NCBI GenBank assembly: GCA_947488815.1
Contig: CANLCC010000059.1
Span: forward strand, 1-12,009
Source: CAIQIA01 sp945861105
GTDB taxonomy: Bacteria > Cyanobacteriota > Cyanobacteriia > PCC-6307 > Cyanobiaceae
Reading direction: 5' to 3'
Length of the DNA stretch: 12,009 nucleotides
The notes below the pieces were generated by a model. That model did not search any database. It had not been told where the DNA came from and saw only the letters and a program-made list of their open reading frames with translations. Position 1 is the first letter of the stretch; each line of letters opens with the position of its first letter. The translations under genes and the position numbers were made by a program. Positions 5,711 through 12,009 of this stretch are shown one piece after another.

Positions 5711-5961
5711 ACCGGGATCAAGCCATCGGCGGCATCCAGCAGGGCGCGATTGCTGCGGGGGTCGGCCACCGCAGGGCCCAGCCCCCCCCGACCCTGGTGC
5801 ACCGGCAGCGGCAGCGGGGCGGAAGATTCTTGTCGCTGGCCTTGACGCAGGCGCAGTGCAAGACCCTCCTCAATCAGGCGGGTGAGCGTGAGCTTCTCTC
5901 GGCCGGCAAAGGCCTTGGCCTCGGCCAGCAGATCGTCGTTGAGGTCGAGCGTGGTCCGCAC
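5707..5961 (-). CDS. VapB-type antitoxin
   Basis: From GTG 5961 the protein has 84 residues. VRTTLDLNDDLLAEAKAFA forms the strand and first helix of a ribbon-helix-helix DNA-binding domain. REKLTLTRLIEEGLALRLR forms the second helix, and a Pro/Gly/Arg-rich tail that would wrap the toxin ends in LLDAADGLIPV. The frame is open upstream, with ATG 5988 and ATG 6087 as other starts. I chose GTG 5961 because relatives begin at RTTLDL and because ATG 5988 falls inside a palindrome that looks like an operator. Antitoxins of this kind repress their own operon together with the toxin. Confidence 0.8.
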   Translation of the reverse strand: MRTTLDLNDDLLAEAKAFAGREKLTLTRLIEEGLALRLRQGQRQESSAPLPLPVHQGRGGLGPAVADPRSNRALLDAADGLIPV

Positions 5962-5972
5962 GGCGCAGCAAC

Positions 5973-5988
5973 ATGCAGATATCTGCAT
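5973..5988. promoter_or_regulatory. Perfect 16-bp palindrome, candidate VapBC operator
   Basis: atgcagatatctgcat is its own reverse complement. It is centred about 20 bases upstream of the chosen vapB start and overlaps the end of a -10-like box. This is where an autoregulatory VapB site is expected, covering the transcription start. The AT-rich core stands out in GC-rich surroundings. Confidence 0.6.
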
Positions 5989-5992
5989 TGTA
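5987..5992 (-). promoter_or_regulatory. Candidate -10 box of the vapBC promoter
   Basis: Read on the minus strand this is TACAAT, one base from the TATAAT consensus. It lies about 26 bases before the vapB GTG, with the palindrome immediately downstream. The region 17 bases further upstream (GCTTCA) is a poor -35 match. Confidence 0.4.
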
Positions 5993-6069
5993 CGCGCCCA
6001 TGGCGCGCCTGAAGCTTGAAGGGGTGCGGGCGGCGGCGGCGTCTTCCATCCCTGCGATCCGGGCACCCC

Positions 6070-6393
6070 TTGAGCGAGCGTCCGCAACTGTGGATGCTGG
6101 TGGGCGGCAATGGTGCCGGCAAAAGCACCTTCTATCGCCTGATGCTCCAGCCCCTCGGACTGCCCTTTGTGAATGCCGATCTTCTGGCCAGGGCCGCCTT
6201 CGCAGAAGATCCAAGATCGATTTCATTACCCGTGCCAAGGCGCTTGGCTATCAGCTGATCCTGGTGCTGATTCATCTGGAATCGACAGAGCTTGTCCGAC
6301 GACAATTCCTCCGCCCTGGATCCCTTCCAGCCGGTGTTGTCGATCTGCGATGGAATCTGCATGGTTCATCGTGATCCCTGCCTGGTGATGGCC
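6070..6393 (+). pseudogene. Decayed zeta-type toxin (P-loop kinase fold)
   Basis: Three pieces follow one another in family order. From TTG 6070 the frame gives QLWMLVGGNGAGKSTF, a Walker A loop, then LGLPFVNADLLARAAFAED. Near 6207-6213 similarity moves to another frame: SKIDFITRAKALGYQLILV then HLESTELVRR, matching the middle of zeta-type ATPases. From about 6298 it returns to the first frame with DDNSSALDPFQPVL and ICDGICMVHRDP, matching the C-terminal DNSS region. The parts that should lie between, including the segment around VFET and the R-rich helix before DNS, are gone. Two deletions with frame changes best explain this. Zeta-type toxins phosphorylate cell-wall sugar precursors or nucleotides; this copy cannot. 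It diverges from vapBC. Confidence 0.65.
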
Positions 6394-6418
6394 AGCGGCC
6401 ATGACCACAACTTCGGCC

Positions 6419-7654
6419 TCAGGCCGGCAGAGAATCGAGCAACCACTCCGCCGCCGGCCACAGCCGGACACCGGCAGGAAGGTCGAGCGGGCCGGAGGGT
6501 GGAACCAGCACCACCAGGTCCACGGCCATGGCGCCGTACAGCTCCATCGCCGCCGCCAGCGGCCGCAGCTCGCGCTCCATCGTGATCGCGTCACCGAGAT
6601 CAGTGCACACCTGCACCAGTTGCACGCTGCCGTCGCCGTGACGTGCCACGAAATCCAGCTCCTGGCGATCGGCCGTCAGCCCATAGCCCAGCTCGCAACC
6701 GCGCCGCAGCAACTCGAGGGCCACCACCGTTTCCAGCCGCTGGCCCAGCTGGCGCTGGCCGCGACGATCGAACAGACCGATCAACCCCGGATCGATCGGG
6801 TACACCTTGCGGGGATTGCTCTGCCGCTGCCGCAGCGATTCGCTGGCCAACGGCACCAGCCTCAGCAGAAACGAGGCCTCCAGATGATCCACCAGGGCAT
6901 GCACGCTGTCCTTGGCGATGGCGAAGCCCTGGGAGCGCAGATCGCCATGCAGCTTGTGCACGCTGAAGCGACCGCCGCTCTGGCCAAGCAGCTGGCGCAC
7001 CAGGCTGCGCAACGCCACGGGCTGGCTGACGTTGTGGCGCTCGATCACATCGCGCAGCACCGTACTGTCCACATAGCTGGCCAGCAGATGGGAACAGAAG
7101 CGCTCATCCAGGCCCTGGGCCTCCGGAAAGCCGCCGGCTGTGAGATAGCGGAGCAGGGCCTGCTGCAATCGCGAGCGCTGGGCTGCACTGTGCCGCTGCC
7201 CTGGCTCGGGCTCCAGGCCCTGATGGCGCAGCACTTCACGGAAACTGAAGGGGTACACCGTGCAGGCCAGGGCCCGACCGCGCATGCTGGAGGCGATTTC
7301 GGCGGAGAGCATCTGGGCCGAAGAGCCCGTGATCACCACATCGATCGGTTCGCTGTCGATCACCCGACGCACAAAGCCTTCCCATCCGGCGATCAGCTGG
7401 ATCTCATCGAGAAACAGACAGGCCCGCTGCCCCGCGGCCGGCGAGCGCCACCGAGGAGCCATGGCAAACCAACTCTGCAGCAGCTGATCGAGCAGCTCAG
7501 GTCCGGCCCCCGCCAGCCGTTCGTCGTCCAACGACACCAGCGGCAACGCCGAACGGGGCAAGCCAGTGGCCAGCCCCGCCTGCACCTGCTGCCAGAGCAG
7601 GCAGGTTTTGCCGCTGCGGCGCATGCCGATCACAGCCACCGCCTTGCCAGGCAA
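6419..7654 (-). CDS. AAA ATPase with DUF4143 C-terminal domain
   Basis: The 411-residue protein begins LPGKAVAVIGMRRSGKT, with Walker A at residues 10-17. Walker B follows in ACLFLDEIQ near residue 80, and a sensor-like strand VVITGSSAQML near 107. YPFSFREVLRHQG and RYLTAGGFPEAQ mark the junction with the DUF4143 region. That region has a helical DNA-binding-like part and a nuclease-fold-like end (LELLRRGCELGYGL to DFVARH). Proteins of this type are widespread and poorly understood, and often lie in accessory regions. The only start is TTG 7654, yet the frame stays open and coding-like upstream (FDLSWPSEED), so about 20-30 N-terminal residues may be lost or start from an unusual codon. It follows the FdhF-like gene on the same strand after 86 bases. 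Confidence 0.8.
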   Translation of the reverse strand: MPGKAVAVIGMRRSGKTCLLWQQVQAGLATGLPRSALPLVSLDDERLAGAGPELLDQLLQSWFAMAPRWRSPAAGQRACLFLDEIQLIAGWEGFVRRVIDSEPIDVVITGSSAQMLSAEIASSMRGRALACTVYPFSFREVLRHQGLEPEPGQRHSAAQRSRLQQALLRYLTAGGFPEAQGLDERFCSHLLASYVDSTVLRDVIERHNVSQPVALRSLVRQLLGQSGGRFSVHKLHGDLRSQGFAIAKDSVHALVDHLEASFLLRLVPLASESLRQRQSNPRKVYPIDPGLIGLFDRRGQRQLGQRLETVVALELLRRGCELGYGLTADRQELDFVARHGDGSVQLVQVCTDLGDAITMERELRPLAAAMELYGAMAVDLVVLVPPSGPLDLPAGVRLWPAAEWLLDSLPA

Positions 7655-7740
7655 CCCCCAGCTGTCCTCCTCAGAAGGCCAGCTTAGATCGAAGGTGTCC
7701 GTCGTGAAGGGAGAGATCCGTCAGGAGCGGGGGTCGGGGT

Positions 7741-9972
7741 TCACCCCTTCACCAGCACCGGCACCCGCTTGAAGGCCGGCGTGCCGCTTTCGGGATCGAT
7801 CACGGCCCGCATCAGCCCATTGGCTTCTGGGTAGAACATCAGCGCCGCACCGGCACGGATCGCACCGGGGATGATCTCGATGCCATCGAGGCGGCCGGCT
7901 TCACCCTGCACCGTGACCCGCTGGTGGGCGGCCAGGCCGCAGGCGGCCAGATCGCCGGCGTTCATCAGGATCGTCTGGCGATGGGGCATGGCCCGGTCGC
8001 TGTCGCCGGGTTTGTAGACGACGGTGTTGTGCTGGCCATAGCTGCGGGCGGTGATCAGGCTCAGCACCAGCCCCGGCTGGCCCGGCGCCAGGCCACCGAA
8101 ATGGTCGGGCCCCGGCAGGGTCAGGTCGGGCAGGGGCGTGACCGCCAGCTGGGCGCGGCCCGTGGCCGTGGGAAAGCGGGGTTCGTTGAACACCCGGCCC
8201 GCCACCTCGAATTCGCGCCGCTCGTCATCGATGCCGGCCATGGCGTCGTAACCCGGCACCGTGCGGGCGATCAGCTCGCGCACATACACCGGATCCTGCA
8301 GCCGTTGCCAGGCGATCGGCTCGGCGCCGAACAGACGCTGGGCCAGGTCGGCCAGCAGCTCGACCTCGCTGCGCAACAGGCCGCTGCGCAGGTGGCTGCG
8401 GCCCGGTTCGTTGAGCCGCACCCAGTTGTTGCCCGATTCGACGGTGGTGCGATGGGGCGTCTCGAAGCGGTTGAACACCGGCAGCAGCAAGGTCTGACGG
8501 CGGCCGAGGCCATGGAAATGGCCGGTGTTGGGTTTGGTGGCCACATGCACCACCGTGTCGATGCGACCGATGGCCCGACGGGCCTGGGCGCTGTCGGGAT
8601 TGGCTCCATAGAGGTTGCCGCCAAGGCACAGCAACGTCTCGACGCCACCGCGGTCGGCGGCCTCGATCAGGGCACGGGTGTCGTAGCCGGGCACCCGGCT
8701 CAGGGGACGGCCCAGCAGCTGCTCGAGGGCCAGGCGCATCGGCTCCCGCAGCCGCACCGTCACCCCCATCGAGCCGAAGCCCTGCACATTGGAGTGGCCG
8801 CGGATCGGCATCGTGCCCGTCCCCGGTCGGCCCACATTCCCGCTGAGCACAGCGGTGTTGGCAATCGCCTGCACGTTGCCGGTGCCATTGGCGTGGTGGG
8901 TGATGCCCATGGCCCAGGCGAACACCACCGCCCGGCAGGCCGCCAGGCGGGCGGCGGCATGCTCCAGCTCCTCACGGCTGAGGCCGCAGCAGGCGGTGAT
9001 CGCCTCCCACGGCGTGGTGGTGATCTGCTGCTGCAGCAGCTCCCAGCCGTCGCTGTGGGCCCGCACAAAGTCCCAGGGGATGGCCCCGGCACCATGGAGA
9101 GCCTTCTGCAGACCCAGGAACACCGCCGTGTCGGACCCTGGCCGCGGTTGCAGAAACACCGAAGCGATGGGGTTGCCACCACCGAGCAGCCCCCGGATCG
9201 GAAAGGCCGGCGAACCGAACCGCAACAGGCCGGCCTCGAGCACCGGATTGATCACGATCACCGTGCCGCCCCGATCCCGCAGGCGGATCAGTTCATTCAT
9301 CAGCCGCGGATGGTTGGCGGGGGCATTGGACCCCACCAGCACCACACCATCGGCCTGCTGCAGGCTGTCGAGGTTCACCATCGACGTGCCGCTGCCGAAC
9401 ACCCGGCTGAGCCCCACGGTCGAGGGGGCATGGCAAAGGTCGGAACAGTCGGCCAGGTTGTTGGAGCCCAGGGCCCGCAGCAGCAGCTGCAGCAGGTAGG
9501 CGGCCTCGTTCGACGACCGACCCGAGCTGTACGACGCCACCCGGGTGGGATCGGGCTGTCGGAACGCCTCGGCCAGCCGGTCCATCGCCTCCTCCCAGCC
9601 GATGGGTTCGTAGCTGTCGCTGCCGGCGCGACAGAGCAGCGGCCGGTCGAGGCGGCCGAGGCGGTCGCAGGCAGCCGAATCCAGCTGCTGCAGCTCCGCC
9701 AGCGGACGGCCCACCAGCAGCCCCGGAGCCACCGCCGGCTGCAGTTCGGCCTGGATCGCCTCGACGCTCTTGAGGCAACGCTGCAGCGGTTCCCCCAGCT
9801 CATCGCGGAAGCCGCCGTTCTGGCCGCCGGTGCCCCAGGCGCACGACAGGCAGGCGCTGCGATGGTTGAGCGTCTGCCACAGCCGCAGGCCATCGGGCGA
9901 CAGGCTGGCGCGGGCCCAGCCGTCGATCAGGGGCCAGCCGCCGCCGCTGCGGTCCTGCGGAGCTGAGGTCAT
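7741..9972 (-). CDS. FdhF/YdeP-family molybdopterin oxidoreductase
   Basis: The 743-residue product belongs to the formate-dehydrogenase-alpha-like branch that binds a bis-guanine-dinucleotide molybdenum cofactor. Near the N-terminus C41-x2-C44 (CLSCAWGTG) and C66 are the visible candidates for an iron-sulfur cluster. This resembles YdeP rather than the four-Cys set of true formate dehydrogenase. The metal-ligand region reads NNLADCSDLCHAPSTVGL, with Cys180 where FdhF has selenocysteine. GSNAPANHPRLMNEL, GNVGRPGTGTMPIRGHSNVQG and the late ITARSYGQHNT to YKPGDSDR blocks are typical cofactor-binding segments. There is no twin-arginine signal, so it is cytoplasmic. The substrate is unknown; formate is not assured. 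ATG 9972 is 88 bases from the divergent cell-wall hydrolase. mobA, moaA and the moaB-like gene nearby make its cofactor. Confidence 0.9.
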   Translation of the reverse strand: MTSAPQDRSGGGWPLIDGWARASLSPDGLRLWQTLNHRSACLSCAWGTGGQNGGFRDELGEPLQRCLKSVEAIQAELQPAVAPGLLVGRPLAELQQLDSAACDRLGRLDRPLLCRAGSDSYEPIGWEEAMDRLAEAFRQPDPTRVASYSSGRSSNEAAYLLQLLLRALGSNNLADCSDLCHAPSTVGLSRVFGSGTSMVNLDSLQQADGVVLVGSNAPANHPRLMNELIRLRDRGGTVIVINPVLEAGLLRFGSPAFPIRGLLGGGNPIASVFLQPRPGSDTAVFLGLQKALHGAGAIPWDFVRAHSDGWELLQQQITTTPWEAITACCGLSREELEHAAARLAACRAVVFAWAMGITHHANGTGNVQAIANTAVLSGNVGRPGTGTMPIRGHSNVQGFGSMGVTVRLREPMRLALEQLLGRPLSRVPGYDTRALIEAADRGGVETLLCLGGNLYGANPDSAQARRAIGRIDTVVHVATKPNTGHFHGLGRRQTLLLPVFNRFETPHRTTVESGNNWVRLNEPGRSHLRSGLLRSEVELLADLAQRLFGAEPIAWQRLQDPVYVRELIARTVPGYDAMAGIDDERREFEVAGRVFNEPRFPTATGRAQLAVTPLPDLTLPGPDHFGGLAPGQPGLVLSLITARSYGQHNTVVYKPGDSDRAMPHRQTILMNAGDLAACGLAAHQRVTVQGEAGRLDGIEIIPGAIRAGAALMFYPEANGLMRAVIDPESGTPAFKRVPVLVKG

Positions 9973-10060
9973 GGCGGGTCAGCGGAGGGCAGCACCGTCA
10001 GCCTGCCGCAGCAGCCACGGGCAGACCATTGCTACCTGTGAGGAGCCCCATCCGATCACC

Positions 10061-11482
10061 ATGGGCACCGTCAGCAGCAACGCCAGGGCGCTGTTCACCC
10101 CCGAGCGGGTGGCGGCCCTGCTGCCCGGCGCCTCCCGCGGGGCGATCGAGGCCCATCTGCCGCTGCTGCTCGACGCCCTGGCCGCCGAAGGGCTCGACGA
10201 TCCGCTGATGGTGCTGATGGCCCTGGCGACGATCCGTGCCGAGACCGCGGGGTTCATGCCGATCGATGAAGCCGTCTCGCGCTGGAACACCGCAGCCGAC
10301 GGGCCGCCCTATGGCCTCTACGACCACCGCGATGACCTGGGCAACCGGGGCGCAGGCGATGGCGCCGCCTTCCGGGGCCGTGGTTTCGTGCAGCTCACGG
10401 GTCGCGACAATTACCGGCGCTACGGCAACCGGCTGGGGATTGATCTGCTGGCCGAACCCGACCGGGCGAACGATCCGGCCATTGCCGCCCGGCTGCTGGC
10501 GGCCTTTCTGCAGAGCCACGAGGCCCGGATCCGCGCGGCCCTGGCGATCGACGACCTGACCGCCGCCCGCCGGGCCGTCAACGGTGGCCACCACGGGCTG
10601 GAGGCCTTCGCCAGCACCTGGCGGGCCGGCGAGGCGCTGCTGCGTACCCCATCCACGCCAACCCCGTCCCGCAGCCAGCAGGTGGGCGGCACGATCACGG
10701 CCTGCGACACGGGTCTGATCCAGGGTCTGTCGCTGCAGGTGCTCGAACGGCTGCAGCGGCAGCGGCCCGATGTGCTGGTGCAGCTCGACCATCCGCTGAT
10801 CCGCGTCAGCGGTCGCCACAACAATCCCTACCTGCAGCGCCATGCCGCCACCGACCTGGTCCAGGCGGTGGAGGAACGGGGTCGGCCGCTGTCGATCAAC
10901 AGTGCCCTGCGCACCCCCATGCAGCAATACGTGCTGCATCAGCAATACCTGCGCCACCTGTGCGGTGTGATGGCAGCGGCACCACCACCCCACAGCAACC
11001 ACAACAGCGGCCTGGCGATCGACATCGATGACACCGCAGATTGGCGACCGGTGCTCGAACGCCACGGCTGGCGCTGGATCGGCGCCTTCGATCCGATGCA
11101 CTTCGATTACACCGGTGCTGGCGAAGACCTGGGGGCCCTGCAGGTGCAGGCATTTCAGGAGTTGTGGAATCTGCACCATCCCGAAGCGCCACTCGACGTC
11201 GATGGGCTCTGGGGACCGGCCACCGCCGCCGCCGTGGACCGCTCCCCCGCCGATGGCTTCGGCAGCCCACCGATCCTGCGCCGCGGCATGCTCGGCATCG
11301 AGGTGGGGCAGCTGCAGCAGCAGCTGCGGCAGGCCCTGGGCCTCAGCCCCGAGGAACTGCCGGCCGACGGCCACTTCGGCCCCCGCACCGAAGCGGCGGT
11401 GATGGCCTTTCAGCAGCAGCAGGGGCTGGCGGTTGATGGCCTCGCCGGCCCCGACACCCTGGCGGCGCTGGCCCACCGCTGA
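10061..11482 (+). CDS. Modular cell-wall hydrolase: GH19-like, M15 peptidase, two peptidoglycan-binding domains
   Basis: From ATG 10061 the protein has 473 residues. Residues about 10-205 resemble family GH19 chitinase/lysozyme domains: IRAETAGFMPIDE with the likely catalytic Glu61, GRGFVQLTGRDNYRRYG at 106-122, and RRAVNGGHHGL. Residues about 235-350 resemble M15 D-Ala-D-Ala peptidases: LSINSALRTPMQQ, HSNHNSGLAIDID (zinc His and Asp) and MHFDY (zinc His). Two peptidoglycan-binding repeats follow, at about 353-395 (PLDVDGLWGPATAAAV) and 405-470 (DGHFGPRTEAAVMAFQQQQ). This would cut both glycan and peptide bonds of peptidoglycan. No signal peptide is seen. The layout recalls phage lysins, but no phage gene adjoins. 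aggag at 10041-10045 is a distant ribosome-site candidate. The frame is open upstream into fdhF antisense, but those codons are not domain-like. Confidence 0.85.
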   Translation: MGTVSSNARALFTPERVAALLPGASRGAIEAHLPLLLDALAAEGLDDPLMVLMALATIRAETAGFMPIDEAVSRWNTAADGPPYGLYDHRDDLGNRGAGDGAAFRGRGFVQLTGRDNYRRYGNRLGIDLLAEPDRANDPAIAARLLAAFLQSHEARIRAALAIDDLTAARRAVNGGHHGLEAFASTWRAGEALLRTPSTPTPSRSQQVGGTITACDTGLIQGLSLQVLERLQRQRPDVLVQLDHPLIRVSGRHNNPYLQRHAATDLVQAVEERGRPLSINSALRTPMQQYVLHQQYLRHLCGVMAAAPPPHSNHNSGLAIDIDDTADWRPVLERHGWRWIGAFDPMHFDYTGAGEDLGALQVQAFQELWNLHHPEAPLDVDGLWGPATAAAVDRSPADGFGSPPILRRGMLGIEVGQLQQQLRQALGLSPEELPADGHFGPRTEAAVMAFQQQQGLAVDGLAGPDTLAALAHR

Positions 11483-11504
11483 AGCCAGCGTCAGCCCACG
11501 GGCC
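11470..11504. terminator. Weak hairpin between convergent genes
   Basis: cgctg at 11477-11481 pairs with cagcg at 11486-11490 around a four-base loop. An outer ggccc/gggcc pair at 11470-11474 and 11500-11504 could enclose it. It covers the stops of the convergent hydrolase and moaB-like genes. Stems are short and there is no T-tract. Confidence 0.3.
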
Positions 11505-12009
11505 GGTCGGACGATTCGCGCAGCCGCGGCAGCAGCTGCACCAGGTTGCAGGGGCGGGTGGTGACGTCGAGCTGGGCGCCGATGAGCCGATCCCAGGCGG
11601 TTGCGACGGCATCGAGCGACCCCGGCAGCACGAAGATCAGGGTGCCGTTGGCCACCCCCGCGAGGGCGCGGCTCTGGAGCGTGCTGGTGCCGATGGTCTC
11701 GAACGACAGCACCCGGAACAGTTCACCGAAGCCATCGATGGTCTTGTCGAGCAGGGGCGCCACGGCCTCGGGGGTGCCGTCACGGCCGGTCAGACCGGTG
11801 CCGCCACTGCTGATCACCACCTGCACCTCCGGATCGGCGATCCAGCGGCTCAGCTCGGCGCGGATGCGGTAGCGGTCATCGGGCACGATCCGCCGTCCAT
11901 GCAGCCGGTGGCCGGCGGCCTGCAGACGCTGCTGCAAGGCGTCGCCGGAATGGTCATCGGCAGCGGTGCGTGTGTCCGACACCGTCAGCAGGGCAATGGC
12001 GAGGCTCAC
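11491..12009 (-). CDS. moaB: MoaB/Mog-family molybdenum cofactor biosynthesis protein
   Basis: The 172 residues cover essentially the full MoaB/Mog fold: LAIALLTVSDTRTAADDHSG at the start, VVISSGGTGLTGRDGTPEAV at about 64-83 as the molybdopterin-binding loop, then GELFRVLSFETIGTSTLQSR and LIFVLPGSLDAVATAW. This family adenylylates molybdopterin before molybdenum insertion, upstream of the MobA step. The GTG at 12009 is the last base triplet of the window, so the start may lie beyond the edge, though family members often begin near here. The gene converges on the cell-wall hydrolase with eight bases between stops. Confidence 0.9.
   Translation of the reverse strand: MSLAIALLTVSDTRTAADDHSGDALQQRLQAAGHRLHGRRIVPDDRYRIRAELSRWIADPEVQVVISSGGTGLTGRDGTPEAVAPLLDKTIDGFGELFRVLSFETIGTSTLQSRALAGVANGTLIFVLPGSLDAVATAWDRLIGAQLDVTTRPCNLVQLLPRLRESSDRPVG

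Noticed and set aside
5961..6087. A longer VapB starting at ATG 6087 or ATG 5988
   Set aside because: The added residues are Pro/Cys-rich, unlike the family, and would cover the palindrome and the -10-like box.
6401..7687. A 428-codon open frame on the plus strand
   Set aside because: It is a shadow of the DUF4143 ATPase; its composition is Gln/His-rich with no recognisable motif.
7924..9966. A 680-codon open frame on the plus strand
   Set aside because: It lies exactly antisense to the FdhF/YdeP-like gene, has His/Gln/Gly-rich shadow composition and shows no domain. High GC keeps such frames open.
9998..11476. A 492-codon open frame on the minus strand
   Set aside because: It is antisense to the cell-wall hydrolase, whose domains and catalytic motifs are clear on the plus strand.
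1..12009. CRISPR arrays, tRNA or rRNA genes, transposase genes, complete reverse transcriptase
   Set aside because: I looked for regularly spaced repeats, tRNA-like folds, and transposase or reverse-transcriptase motifs on both strands and saw none.

Overview
The window is GC-rich bacterial DNA, roughly two thirds G+C by eye. The mix of genes is a molybdenum-cofactor set, an FdhF/YdeP-like molybdoenzyme, SUMF1-type proteins and many PIN, HEPN/MNT and DUF4143 genes, mostly without clear Shine-Dalgarno sites. This fits a high-GC unicellular cyanobacterium of the Cyanobium/Synechococcus type. That assignment is an inference; no rRNA or photosynthesis gene is present to confirm it.

Layout. 1-88: the start of a leftward gene that leaves the window. 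89-853: an eroded accessory patch. It holds a remnant of the 3' end of a SUMF1-type gene, then a decayed antitoxin/PIN-toxin pair. The remnant resembles the end of the intact SUMF1-type gene at 854-1699 (minus), so the pair lies between two direct repeats. 1725-3616: an exported HAD-family phosphatase overlaps mobA by ATGA. 3499-4058 (minus): a HEPN/MNT pair with internal deletions, running tail-to-tail into mobA. 4094-5113: moaA. 5139-5261: a fragment that resembles an arylsulfatase C-terminus. 5276-5961 (minus): an apparently intact vapBC module with a palindromic operator candidate and a strong hairpin at its end. 6070-6393: a decayed zeta-type toxin. 6419-7654 (minus): an AAA/DUF4143 ATPase. 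7741-9972 (minus): the FdhF/YdeP-like oxidoreductase. 10061-11482: a three-part cell-wall hydrolase (GH19, M15 peptidase, two peptidoglycan-binding domains). 11491-12009 (minus): a MoaB/Mog-type protein that reaches the window edge.

How the genes fit together. MoaA makes the first pterin intermediate, the MoaB/Mog family adenylylates molybdopterin, and MobA adds GMP to give the guanine-dinucleotide cofactor. The FdhF/YdeP-like enzyme belongs to the family that uses that cofactor, so this is a pathway together with a plausible client. Between these genes the spaces are filled with toxin-antitoxin modules at different stages of decay. At least three are broken by frameshifts or internal deletions and one looks whole. 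The most unusual signals are the duplicated SUMF1 3' end, a SUMF1 C-terminus whose codons resemble a diversity-generating retroelement target, and the paired deletions that remove the active sites of both HEPN and MNT partners.
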